Below are positions 23,031 to 34,285 of a stretch of 64,000 bases of DNA, in pieces. The stretch is from Elymus sibiricus (taxonomy: Eukaryota > Streptophyta > Magnoliopsida > Poales > Poaceae), in contig CM077674.1 of the NCBI GenBank assembly GCA_039707655.1, positions 235,639,904 to 235,703,903 on the forward strand. Reading direction: 5' to 3'. Numbering within the stretch: the stretch's first letter is position 1; every line of letters starts with the position of its first letter. The notes beneath the pieces were generated by a model. That model saw only the letters and a list, made by a program, of their open reading frames with translations, was not told the origin of the DNA and did not search any database. The position numbers were made by a program, and so were the translations under genes.

Positions 23031-24610
23031 TGAAAGCACATTTGCTCCCTTGGTAGTTTTGGTAATTCATAACAACATATATCTCATTGAACTAATGTCC
23101 ATTCAAGATTAAGATTTTAGGATGTTCAATGATTGGCATGGCATGAACTAGAGAAGTGGACCCCTCAAAATACTAAGGATAAGGATTGGCAAAAGTTCAA
23201 GACTCTACATTTTTGGTTTAGTGATCCAAGATCACATTGAGTCCATAGGAAAGCCAATACTATTAAAAGGGGATGAGGTGTTGCTTAATGGTCTTTTTGC
23301 TCAAGTGCTTAGTGACAGTACTCCTAAACCCTCAACCACTCTCTCTACCCAAATATGTCCTAAACCTACATTCCAACTCGGCCCCACTGAAATTTCATAT
23401 CCGGCCCCACCGAGTTCATCCAAGACTTAGCCACTGCCAAAACCCTAACAAATCGGATCCACCGAAATGGATCTCGGTCTCACCGAGATGGCCTTGCGAA
23501 CTCTCTGTAATCGTTTGCATTCACTTTAGTCTCACCGAGTTATGCAAATCGGTCTCACCGAGATGGCTTGCCAACTCTCTGTTGCCTTATTGCTTCACTT
23601 CGGTCCTACCGAGTTGATGCAATCGGTGCCACCGAGATGAGGTTTGCCCTAAGCCATTGCACTTCGGTCCATCCAAGTTGTTCGTATCGGTCCCACCGAG
23701 ATTCCTAACGTTCATATCTTTTACACAGTTCGGTGCTACCGAGATGATTGTTTCGGTGCCACCGAGTTGGGTCAAAAGTGTGTAACGGTTGGATTTTGTG
23801 TGGAGGCTATATATACCCCTCCACCACCTCCTTCTCAGGAAGGAGAGCCATCAGAACGTGCCTACACTTCCACCATACATTTTCTGAGAGAGAACCACCT
23901 ACTCATGTGTTGAGATCAAGAGATTCCACTCCTACAATTTGAACCTTGATCTCTAGCCTTTCCCAAGTTGCTTTCCACTCAAATCCTTCTTCCACCATAG
24001 CCAAATCTGTGAGGAGTTGTTTGAGTGCTGGGAAGACTATCATTTGAAGCACAAGAGCAAGGAGTTCATGAACAACACACCGTCTATTACCTTTTGGAGA
24101 GTGGTGTCTCCTAGATTGGTTAGGTGTCACTTGGGAGCCTCCAACATGATGCGGAGTTGAACCAAGAAGTTTGTAAGGGCAAGGAGATCGCCTACTTCGT
24201 GAAGATCTACCCCGAGTGAGGCTAGTCCTTCATGGACGTAAGCCATGGCGGAATAGGCAAGGTTGCTTCTTCGTGGACCCTTCATGGGTGGAGCCCTCCG
24301 TGGACTCGCACAGCCGTTACCCTTCGTGGGTTGAAGTCTCCATCAACGTGGACGTACGATAGCACCACCTATCGGAACCACGCCAAAAACCACCGTGTCT
24401 TCATTGCGTTTGAATTCTCCAATCCCCTCCTTTACATACATATGCAATTGCTTACTTTCCGCTGCTATACTCTTAGAATTGCATGTGTAGGGTGATGCTT
24501 GACATATACTATTGCTAAAATCTGCCAACAACTAAAATTGGGAAAAGGTTAGGTTTTATTTGGTCGAGTAGTCTAATCACCCCCCCTCTAGACATACTTT
24601 CGATCCTACA
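23031..24610 (+). repeat. LTR 3 of the three-LTR element
   Basis: A 1580-bp LTR. Ends GATCCTACA and is followed directly by the GAGGC target duplication and the resumed LINE 3' UTR. Carries more private changes than LTR 1 and 2 (for example loss of the dyad half near 23526). Confidence 0.95.
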
Positions 24611-24615
24611 GAGGC

Positions 24616-24800
24616 AGGTGACGGTCGATGGTGTCAAGTTGAGGGGATTCTTCGGTCTTGGTTGTAATTTTCCTTCGTGGCTGATGTTCCTATGTGCAAA
24701 GGTTAGCATTCTGCTGTCTTTACCGTCTTGTCAGGTTGTTGTTTATGTGGCTTGTACTATGCTATGCTCAGGCTGTTCAAACGCCAAGATTCTTTGATCA
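24616..24800 (+). mobile_element. LINE 3' tail (right part)
   Basis: Continuation of the LINE 3' UTR from 7740, beginning AGGTGACGGTCGATGGTG. GT-rich and non-coding, with no poly(A) tail. It grades into the next retroelement relic near 24780, so the right border is uncertain. Confidence 0.55.
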
Positions 24801-26460
24801 AGCTAGATCGCGAATCTTAGTTTTTGATCGTTTGAATTATTCTTCAATTCCTCAAGCGGCACTTACTGATCATAATGGGAGGGGACTATCTAAGGCGGGA
24901 TTTTCGACATTTGATTCAAATGCGAAAGGCATTTTGGGGGCCAGGCCCGTTAGTGGATTGAATGCCCAGGCCCAATGCAGCTGTTGCCTACTCTCAGGGC
25001 ATGCTCGGGCCGCTTGCTCTAATCGCATCAGATGTTGGGCCTGCAATGAATGGTGCCACATGGGAGCAAATTGTCTCTCCACCAGCCAGAAAGAAAAGGC
25101 GCCAAATTCAGGGAGCAATTTGCCCCCACAAAATCAACACGCTACTCGTACGCCTTCATTGCAGCTTACCAACCAGGGTGCGGCCCCACACATCATACCC
25201 TCAGCGATGCTTCAAGCTCCCTCGCACTCTGATTTGCGCTCCAGTCCCATCACACCGCCACCTCCACCACTGCCTCGCCCCACCACTGCTGACCTCGCAT
25301 CCATTCGGAGATCTGCCACAGCCATGGCGAACTTCCCCTTTGACCCATTGCCTTTTCTTCCTCCGGGAAATCAGCCGATGCAAGTTGAGGGCACCCAACT
25401 CGAGTTAGAGTGGTCTGTGGACACATTCATTGCCGCAACGAAGACCTAGCGGTGGCAACGATCATTCCCATGCCTGAGGGGAGGTCCACTTTGCTAATGT
25501 AAGAGAAATCCTCCCTGAGTTCCTCACTGTTCACAAGAGATTAGGGTTCGGGAAATTTTCAAAGTGTCCGCTGGGTCAGGCATTTGTGCAACTGCATGGG
25601 GTTTTCGATAGAGATGAGTTAGTAAATTAGAGTCCTCATAGATTTGATGATGTGCATATTATCTTTGAGAAACATGATGAGGGAATGAATTGGAGACTGT
25701 TCAATCTTAACCGAGAATGCTGGATCTTCATCGCTGGATTTCATGCAGATCTGAGAAACATTTCTAAAATTGGCAATGCAGTCAAATCCTTCAGCACCTT
25801 CCTTGCCTGGGACCAACAGCTTAGTTCTGACGCTGGGATTTTAGTGAAGATTAGAGTTGAGGAACTCAAAGATATCCCCGCTAGTATTCTGCTCAGTGGA
25901 ACAGTCACTCTTTGAGGTGACTCATGGTCTTGTCCTGTCACCATTGTGCACCAGAGGCTAATTGGGGAGGGCCCTAAAGATGAGGAGCCAGCTCTAGATG
26001 ATGGAAATCCTCACCCAATTCTAGAGCAGCAACATTTTCATCCCAATCAAAATGCTTTTCTTGGGCCTTTTGTTCAGCAACAGGAAGACAACCACATGGA
26101 TGAGAATGCAGATAACAATGGGAATCAGCTAGACTTAGAGCTCAATCTTGTGAATGTTCTAGTACAACAAGCACCTAACAACTTTCAATGGGCTCCTCAA
26201 GCTAATTTAGATCTCAATGTGAGTTTCTGGAATTACATGACCTCATGCAGCCTATAATGGATTTAGAGAAACAACAAGTAGAATTACCAATTATGGATGA
26301 TAACAACAACCGAACCCTTTCCCTGGGAATTCACTCAGTCAATTCTACAAAATTTGTTAAAGGAGGAGAAGCTCCTATGCTCAACCTTGATTTAAATGTG
26401 GAAGCTCCAGTGCTCGGGGAGTACCTGATCTGGCTCCACTACAACACCCACATATAGAAG
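24694..26460 (+). pseudogene. Decayed zinc-knuckle retroelement protein (LINE ORF1-like family of Triticeae)
   Basis: Fragments follow the order seen in a common Triticeae retroelement-derived protein family. There is a double zinc-knuckle region (CSCCLLSGHARAAC then CWACNEWCHMGANC, about 24980-25075) and a Pro-rich linker with MANFPFDPLPFLPPG (25324-25368). A conserved segment follows, with EKHDEGMNWRLFNLNREC (25666-25720). The C-terminal part has three LDLN-type repeats (about 26130-26410). It is broken by stops at 25447-25449, near 25628 and 25912-25914 and by frame changes, so no full protein can be made. The family name is from memory and tentative. Confidence 0.65.
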
Positions 26461-26848
26461 TTGCAGCACAAGTCCCTCATGTGCAACAGGTTGGTCAGGT
26501 TGTTGCAGAACCTAACTGTTAGGGCATATTTCTCTCTAATGGTTTTGGTGATTGATGACAATGCTATTTGCGGACTAACCGTGTGCATTGAGCATTTCTG
26601 ACATTTCTATACATGGCACAAAACGGTTAACTCCCCTCGGTGATAGAGAGTGAAGATGGTTTTTCCGGCGTTTCTTTTTCAATGGATTTGAGTCGTAGGA
26701 AAACCGTACTATTAAGAGGGGGTCTGTTTTGGAAAGGTTAGGGTGAAATCAACATGTACACATACACATTTGCATCCACTATCCATTCCGGCAACATGGA
26801 GAAGTCCTCTGATTTTACTTGGGCAAAGTTGAAGCACCCAAGCGGTAG

Positions 26849-28755
26849 TACCGTGCTGGTCCATAGTAGTACCGCTTGGCGGTACTACCACAGACCAGTG
26901 TCGTACTCCGTACCGCTTGTTTTAAGGCTTCTGTTGCCCAAACTGTTTAAGCGGTACTAGGGCGGTTGTACTAAGCGGTAGTACCGCTTCGTGCGGTACT
27001 GCCGCCCTGTCGCCTCCTTGTACCGGTGTTCCTCTGCTCTGTGTAACCTAGGCGGTAGTACCGCTGATGGGGGACGGTAGTACCGCTCCGGCGGCACTAC
27101 CGTTCCTGCATTTCACATGCTGATACGTCTCCAACGTATCTATAATTTTTGATTGTTCCATGCTATTATAGTATCAATCTTGGATGTTTTATATGCAATT
27201 ATATGCCATTATATATCATTTTTTGGGACTAACCTATTAACTCAGTGCTCAGTGCCAATTGTTGTTTTTTGCATGTTTTTGTCTTTTCAGAAAATCATTA
27301 TCAAAAAGAGTCCAAACGAGAAAAAAACTTTGGATTAATTTTTTCTGGACCAGAAGAGACCCATGAAGCTTTGGGAGAAGACCAGAGGAGCCACGAGGGA
27401 GCCACAAGCTCGGAGGGCGCGCCCTGGGGGATAGGGCGGGCCCCCCAGGCTTGTGGGTCCCTCGTAGCCCCTCCTGGCCTAATTCCAGCGCTATAAATTT
27501 CCAAATATTCCCAATATACCAGAGAGATAGAAGAGAAACCTTTCCGCCACCGCAAGCTTCTATTCTTCCGCGATCCCATCTGGAGGCCTTTTCCGGTAAT
27601 CTGCCGGAGGGGGAATCGATCACGGAGGGCTTCTTCATCAACCTTGCTGCCCTTCCGATGATGTGTGAGTAGTTTACCACAGACCTACGGGTCCATAGCT
27701 AGTAGCTAGATGGCTTGTTCTCTCTCTTTGATCTTCAATACCATGTTCTCCTCGATGTTCTTGGAGTTCTATCCGATGTAATCTTCTTTTGCGGTGTGTT
27801 TGTTGGGACCCGATGAATTGTGAGTTTATGATCAGATTATTCATGAGAAATATTTGAGTCTTCTCTGAACTCTTTTATGCATGATTATTATAGCTTTGTA
27901 TTTCTCTCCGATCTATCGATTTGGTTTGGCCAACTAGATTGGTTTATCTTGCAATGGGAGAGGTGCTTTGTGATGGGTTCAATCTTGCGGTGCTCAATCC
28001 CAGTGACAGAAAGGGACATGACATGTATTTGTATTGTTGCCATTAAGCGTAAAAAGATGGGATTTAATCATATTGCTTGAGTTTACTTTGTCTACATCAT
28101 GTCATCTTGCTTAAGGCGTTACTCTGTTTTATACTTAATACCCTAGATGCATGCTGGATAGCGGTCGATGGGTGGAGTAATAGTAGTAGATGCAGGCAGG
28201 AGTCGGTCTACTTGTCTCGGACGTGATGCCTATATACATGATCATTGCCATGAATCCGTCATAATTATTTGCTTTTCTATCAATTGCCCAACAGTAATTT
28301 GTTTACCCACCGTATGTTCTGTGTTCGAGAGAGAAGCCTCTAGTGAAAACTATGGCCCCTGGGTCTACTTTTATCATATATTAAAACCAAAAATACCTTG
28401 CTGCAATTTATTTACTTTTATTTTATTCAGTATTTTAGTTTATCTATCTATCACTATCAGAATTAATCCTTGCAAATAACCGCTAAGAGGATTGACAACC
28501 CTCTTATTTGCGTTGGGTGCAAGTGTTTGCTTTTGTGTGTGCAGGTGCTGCTAAAGGGATTTTGCGTGGTTCTCCTACTGGATTGATAACCTTGGTTCTT
28601 AACTGAGGAAAATACTTATCTCTACTATACTACATCATCCTCTCCTCTTCGGGGAAATACCAACGCAGTCTACAAGTAGCACATGCTTACTACTTTGCAT
28701 CTGGAACTGTCGCTTTAAGCGGTAGTACCACTCCTAGGAGCGGTAGTACCGCTTA
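26849..28755 (+). promoter_or_regulatory. CGGTAGTACCG dyad array in the LTR
   Basis: About nine copies of CGGT-AGT-ACCG or close variants, often extended to AGCGGTAGTACCGCT, lie at 26849-27110. Two more, near 28719 and 28741, follow the nested solo LTR, which interrupts the array. These are the same CGGT-N3-ACCG architecture as in the three-LTR element, though the flanking LTR sequence is unrelated. No TATA box was identified nearby. Function inferred. Confidence 0.5.
27121..28681 (+). mobile_element. Solo LTR nested in the LTR at 26517-29533
   Basis: A 1561-bp LTR beginning TGATACGTCTCCAACG and ending CAAGTAGCA, flanked by CATGC on both sides (27116-27120 and 28682-28686). No internal domain is attached, so it is a solo LTR left by LTR-LTR recombination. 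Carries a GC-rich inverted repeat (27389-27468) and a TATA-like box CTATAAATTT at 27491-27500. Confidence 0.92.
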
Positions 28756-29583
28756 GCTCCGGGTTGGGCAGAAAAATGGTTGGTTTTGTCCCTTCTATGG
28801 AAAGGGGGTCTTCTTACCCAAGAATATTTACCTCTTATCCCCCCAAGCTCCATTATTGCCCTAAGCTCCATTTTTGCCCGATCTCTCTTCCTAGACAACA
28901 AAACTTGTTGTTGCTCTAGGGTTTGGAGGCGAAGGCCTCGATCTACACTTCCACCAAGAGATATTTGATTCCCCCCACTAATCCTTCGCGTATCTTGTTA
29001 CTCTTGGGTGTTTGGGCACCCTAGACGGAAGAGGTCACCTCGGAGCCACAATCCATTGTGGTGAAGCTTCGTGGTGGTGTTGGGAGCCTCTAATTAAGTT
29101 GTGGAGAGAGCCTCAACCCTGTTTGTAAAGGTTCGGTCGCCGCCTTCAGGGCACCACTAGTGGAATCGCCACATCTTGCATTGTGCGAGGGCGTGAGGAG
29201 AATACGGTGGCCCTAGTGGCTTCTTGGGGAGCATTGTGCCTCCACACCGCTCCAACGGAGACGTACCCCCCCTAAAGGGAGGGAACTTCGGTAACACATC
29301 CTCGTCTTCACCGACTTCACTTGTGGTTATTTCTTTCCTTTACTTTGTGCAAGCTATTTTGTGTTTGTATCTTATGCTTGCTTGTGAGCTTGTTATTGTG
29401 CTTGTCATATAGGTTGTCCACCTAGTTGCATATATAGACAACCTATTTTATTGTCAAGCCAAATTTGTTAAAAAGAGCTAAAAATTGGTAGTTGCCTATT
29501 CACCCCCTCTAGTCAACCATATCGATCCTTTCAATTGGTATCAGAGACTCGTCTCTTTTTAAGGGCTTAACCGCCTAAAGAGT

Positions 29584-29934
29584 ATGGTTGACGATGGGGA
29601 TAGGGATGGGAAGATTCTCGCGGCCTTGAGAGATGACCACTGTCACCCGAGATGATCTAAATGAGTCTATCGCCTCACTTAAATCATCTATGACGTACAA
29701 GGTCAAATCCATGCTAAAAAAATCGTTGAGAGCATGAAACCTCCCACCGATCCCTTGCAAGTGGTTAATCCCACTTCCTCGAATGCGAATGCCAAATCCG
29801 CTAAGGAGGTGGCTAATAGCACTAAACCTCCTACTCCTCAAGGAAAGAATGGGTCGGGCACCCATGCTGTGGTTGACCCTCCCCCGGTCTATGGAGGACC
29901 AGTCCCCTCACCTCATATCAACTCTCATGGGCAT
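29584..29934 (+). pseudogene. Gag N-terminal remnant
   Basis: Starts ATGGTTGACGATGGGG, 48 bp after the primer site. A later open piece at 29734-29961 has VDPPPVYGGPVPSPH. Early stops and frame changes (around 29650-29740) break it, and the CACTA-like end truncates it at 29935. It belongs to the element whose 5' LTR ends at 29533. Confidence 0.55.
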
Positions 29935-30357
29935 CACTACAAAAAAAAGACACATCCGTGACATTATGGCCCAAACGAAAACTTTTTCTGTCATGGTTGT
30001 GACACTTCTATGACAATAATTGTGACAAAAACACGTATCATCATAGATGTGGTGGGCTCCTACTTCTATGACAAAAAATTATGACAGAAAATGGGCTTTT
30101 CGTCCTGGGCGGGCCGAAGACGCACCCGCATGACATTCTTTGGGCCGTCCATGACGTAAAAAATCGTGGTAGAAGTGAGGGCGAGGAAATTTTTGGGGAG
30201 TTCCCAGTTACGGTGGGTGGTCGGGCCGAGCGATGCAGTGTGGTTTTGCGTGTTTCTCTCTCGCTCGTACGCGCGCGTGTGTGCGAGGCGCTCACTAACT
30301 GAACCCGAGCGAGGCGTACGTTCGCTTACTGAACCCGAGCGATCGATTGCCCTCGCA
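29935..30357 (+). mobile_element. CACTA-like transposon terminus with subterminal repeats
   Basis: Starts CACTACAAAAAAAAGACAC, the typical CACTA terminus. Subterminal direct and inverted TATGACA/TGTCATA words follow to about 30150 (for example CTGTCATGG, CTATGACAAT, TATGACAGAAA). No ORF for a transposase is visible. The right terminus was not found in the window, so the extent beyond the Gypsy insertion (probably 40657 onward) is uncertain. A 3-bp target duplication could not be tested. Confidence 0.6.
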
Positions 30358-31884
30358 TGATGACCCACAAGTATAGGGGATCAATCATAGTCCTTTCGAT
30401 AAGTAAGAGTGTCGAACCCAACGAGGAGCAGAAGGAAATGACAAGCGGTTTTCAGCAAGGTGTTTTCTGCAAGCACTGAAATTATTGGTAACGAGTAGTT
30501 TGATAGCAAGATAATTTATAACAAGTGACAAGTAGCAATAGTAACAAAGAGTGCAGCAAGGTGGTCCAATCCTTTTTATAGCAAAGGACAAGCCAGAACG
30601 ATCTCTTATAGTAAGTAAAGCGTTCTCGAGGACACATGGGAATTTCATCTAGTCACTTTCATCATGTTTGTTTGATTCGCGTTCGCTACTTTGATAATTT
30701 GATATGTGGGTGGACCGGTGCTTGGGTGCTGTTCTTACTTGAATAAGCCTCCCACTTATGATTACCTCCTCTTGCAAGCGTCCGCAACTACGAAAGAAGA
30801 ATTAAGATAACTCTAACCATAGCATTAAACATATGGATCCAAATCAGCCCCTTACGGAATAGCACATAAACTAGGGTTTAAGCTTCTGTCACTCTAGCAA
30901 CCCATCATCTAATTACTACTCCACAATGCATTCCCTTAGGCCCAAAGATGGTGAAGTGTCATGTAGTCGACGTTCACACGACACCACTAAGGGAATCAAC
31001 AACATACATATCATCAAAATATCGAACGAATACCAAATTCACATGACTACTTATGACAAGACTTCTCCCATGTCCTCAAGAACAAAAGTAACTACTCACA
31101 AATCATATTCATGTCCAAGATCAGAGAGGTGTTGAATAGCATAATAGATCTGAACATATAATCTTCCACCAAATAAACCAACTAGCATCAACTACAAGAT
31201 GTAATCAACACTACTAGCAACCCACAGGTACCAATCTGAGGTTTTGAGATAAAGATTGATTACAAGAGATGAACTAGGGTTTTAGATGAGATGGTGCTGG
31301 TGAAGATGTTGATGAAGATTAGTCCTCCCACGATGAGAGGATCGCTGGTGATGTCGATGGCGACGATTTCCCCCTCCCAGAGGGAAGTATCCCCGACAGA
31401 ATCTCTCCGCCAGAGAGCAAAAGTGCTCCTGCCCAAGTTCTGCCTCGAGACGGCGGCGCACCATCCCGAAAGTCTTCTCTATATTTTTTCTAGGGCAAAT
31501 GGACTTATATACCAGAAAATGGGGGCCAGAGGCTGGCCAGGGGCCCCACGAAGTACCAGGGCGCGCCTGGGGGGGGGGGGGGTGGCGCGCCCTGGTGCCT
31601 CGTGGGCACCTGGGTGGCCCCCTTTGGTACTTCTTGATTCCAGTATTTTTTATTTATTCCAAAATAATTCTCTGTGAAATTTCAACTCATTTGGAGATGT
31701 GCAGAATAGGTATCTCTGACATAGCTTTTTCAGGTCCAGAATTCCAGCTGCCGGCATTCTCCCTCATTGTGTAAATCTTGCATATTAAGAGAGAAAAGGC
31801 ATTAGAATTGCTCCACAAAGTGTTATATTGATTAAAAACACTATAAATAACAGTAGCAAAACATGATGCAAAATGGACGTATCA
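30358..31884 (-). repeat. 3' LTR of the Gypsy element
   Basis: A 1527-bp LTR. In sense it begins TGATACGTCCATTTTGCA and ends GGGTCATCA. Contains a GC-rich inverted repeat (31543-31610) with a 14-G run and a TATA box (sense TATATAAG, 31504-31511). Confidence 0.95.
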
Positions 31885-31898
31885 ACTCCCCCAAGCTT

Positions 31899-33314
31899 AG
31901 ACCTCGCTTGTCCTCAAGCGAAAGCCGATATCGATAATCATGTCCACATGTTTAGAGAGAGAGGTGTCGATAAAAACAAAATACGTACATAGTAGCATCA
32001 TGATCATTATTATAACAGCAATATTTATTATCATAAAACTTCTGATGAACAAGTAACAATTCATCACAATAATGGAGTATAAGGCATAAACTTTCTTGAA
32101 AACTAACAAACTATGTTCTCAGTCAACAATGCAATTGCAATTCATCATATTTTCAGGAAGGGTCTCATGTAAGAGCTATTTAGCAAGTCCACATACTCAA
32201 CCATCATTTAGTCTTCTATGATTGCTAACACTCACGACATATATATGGAGCAAAAAGTTTCAGCCAGACACATAGAAAGATAGGGGCTTGTGAGTTTGCC
32301 TCCCAACTTATTCACCTCAAGGGTGATGTCAACAATAATAACTCATGATCACTCATATCCAGCTGGATATATATGCCTAGATCTTTCCCCACCACATGAT
32401 GCTTACAAAAGAGAAAAATAAAAAGGAAGTAGAGGAGAACACTATTGACTCTTGCATAAAAATTAAATACATAAAGGTAAAGGATAGGCCCTTCGCAGAG
32501 GGAAGCAGAGGTTGTCATGCGCTTTTTGTTGTTGGATGCAAGAGCTCTTAATGCAAAGGAATGTCACTTTATATTGCCCCTTGTGATAGCAACCTTTATT
32601 ATGCAGTCTGTCGCTTTTATTTCTTTACCATCACAAGTTCGTACAAAGCTTATTTCCCTTACAATAAAAGTTCAGACATATTTAGAGGCAATTTTTATTG
32701 CTTTTTGCACCGATGACAACTTACTTGAAGGATCTTATTCAATCCGTAGGTAGATATAGTGGACTCTCATGACATGAAACTGGGTTTAAAGGTTTTGGAT
32801 GCACAAGTAGTATCTCTACTTGGTGCGGATTTTTGGCTAGCAAAGATATTGGGCAAGCACCACATGTTGGAGGATCTATAACAATATAACTTCTATGTTT
32901 ATATGAACAAACATAATTCATTACGTTGTCTTCCTTGTCCAACGTCAACAATTTGGCATAAAATACTTAATGGGGGCTCACAATCATAAAAGATGTCTAA
33001 GATAGTATATTTGCATGTGAATCTTCTCTTCCCTTATTAACTTTTTCATGAATTGCATCATTGACTAATGCTATGTTTGTTAACTTCCAATAAATTTTAC
33101 CACTTATACTTTTCTTTATGTAATGTCATTACTTTCCATAAGATTAGCATATGATATTTTTCATTATTTTCATTGCTAGAATTGGAACTTGAAAGTAAAG
33201 AAGCAAAAACTCAAACTACTCTTTATTATATAACACTCATCTCGATTACATAGATAGATAGATCACGAAGCTAACACTCGAAAATAGATCATACTAAACT
33301 TTTATTCAACTAAA
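31899..33314 (-). other. Non-coding 3' region of the Gypsy element
   Basis: Lies between the extra ORF and the polypurine tract. AT-rich, no coding potential seen; short ORFs (for example 31897-32109 and 32517-32753) have no family. It resembles part of the element at 55895-62951: both share the phrase TAGGTCCTTCGCAGAGGGA or close variants (near 32486 and 58090). Confidence 0.55.
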
Positions 33315-33941
33315 TCACGAAATAACTAAGGATCGAACTAAAAATAGGTAAAGATAATAAAAGTGATGGTGATACGATACAGGGGCACCTCCCCCAAGCT
33401 TGGCACAAGCCAAGGGGAGTGCCCCTACCCATGTGCTCAAGTCTCCTTCGGTGATGGTGGTGGTGATGGGCTTGTCCTCCGGTTTCCATGGCATAGGTTC
33501 CCCATCATAAAAAGATGAACGAGTCTCCGGAGTCCTGAAACTTGCACCTAAACTCATACCTTTGAATCTTGCCTCATACTCAAAATTTTGGTTTTGAAGA
33601 TCATAAATTTGGCCTTGGAGATAGTCGATTCGTTCATTAAGCTTGAAGATGATGTCCCCCATCGATTGGCCCTCCACCTTGTGATTACGGGTGAATTCCA
33701 TGATCATGGAGTGGTTGGCGCTGAGTCCACGTTCCACCATCCCTTGACACTTGAAGATCTCCTGCTCCACTGCTTCGAGCCTGGACTCCACGCTCCCGGT
33801 CTTCTTGGGTCCTTGAACATCCCGGATGTGAAGCACCCCCTCACGCATCTCAATGGCTTGAGGGTGTTTCATCACCTCCGGTAGATAGGGGTTGATGACC
33901 TTCTCGTACAACTTGTCCTTGGAAGAGCTTGATGAAGCCAC
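33315..33941 (-). pseudogene. Extra 3' ORF of the Gypsy element, coiled-coil protein, start codon lost
   Basis: A 208-codon frame in the position where some Gypsy elements carry an envelope-like gene, but with no signal peptide or receptor-type features. The N-terminus is ASSSSSKDKLYEKV, the middle is predicted coiled coil (VESRLEAVEQEIF, LNERIDYLQGQIYDLQNQN) and the C-terminus has a hydrophobic run near YLYLFLVRSLV. The first codon here is GTG rather than ATG, and the next in-frame ATG falls at codon 23. An internal promoter-like module lies just upstream (34024-34163). Function unknown. Confidence 0.65.
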
Positions 33942-34023
33942 AACGATCTAGATCTGCCAGAAAAATAGCACGAAAGAAGAGTAGAGGAGATTTCTGCGAT
34001 ACGGTGGTCAAAATGTCTGGGAG

Positions 34024-34163
34024 TATATATAAAGATTTTTTATCTTGAAAAAGTAATCCAGAAGAAAACGGAGTCGGGAAGGCTCACGTGGGGCCCATGA
34101 GCCACCAGGGCGCGCCTGAGGGGGGGGGGGAGGGGTGGCGCGCCCTCGTGCCTCGTGGGCACC
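34024..34163 (-). promoter_or_regulatory. Internal promoter-like module upstream of the extra 3' ORF
   Basis: In the sense (minus) direction a GC-rich inverted repeat (34163-34090; arms built on GGGCGCGCC around a C-run) is followed by a TATATATA box at 34031-34024. The ORF starts 83 bp later. The same pair occurs in this element's LTRs at the same relative order (dyad, then TATA). Promoter activity is inferred from this likeness. Confidence 0.5.
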
Positions 34164-34285
34164 AGGTTGGTCCCCTCGGTTGTTTCTTATTTTTGTATTT
34201 TTTCTCATATTCCAAAACTGACAGAAAGTATTTTTATGGAATTTTTGGAGTCGGTTTACTTACCGTATCACATACCTCTTCCTTT

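Larger units (their letters stand above)
7746..24610 (+). mobile_element. Three-LTR tandem non-autonomous LTR retrotransposon (LTR-int-LTR-int-LTR)
   Basis: Three LTRs (7746-9328, 14900-16480, 23031-24610) alternate with two internal domains (5571 and 6550 bp). The outermost LTRs are flanked by the same 5 bp, GAGGC (7741-7745 and 24611-24615). The whole array is therefore one insertion locus, best explained by unequal recombination between LTRs of one element. Each internal domain starts with a tRNA-Met-type primer site (TGGTATCAGAGC, 9331 and 16483) and ends in a polypurine tract (AAAAAGGGGGAGAT). Each encodes a Gag-like protein and a second ORF, but no protease, integrase or reverse transcriptase, so replication would need an autonomous partner. 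It is inserted in the LINE 3' UTR. Confidence 0.93.
26517..29934 (+). mobile_element. LTR retrotransposon, 5' LTR plus start of internal region (truncated)
   Basis: The LTR runs from TGTTAGGGCATATTTC at 26517 to CCTTTCA at 29533. It is about 1.45 kb once the nested solo LTR (27121-28681) and its extra target copy are removed. A tRNA-Met-type primer site (TGGTATCAGAG) starts at 29536, so this is the 5' LTR of a plus-strand element. The internal region is cut at 29935 by a CACTA-like terminus, and no second LTR is in the window. Confidence 0.8.

Noticed and set aside
33315..33941. Envelope-like gene in the Gypsy element
   Set aside because: Position fits, but the protein is a coiled-coil type with no signal peptide and no clear transmembrane anchor.
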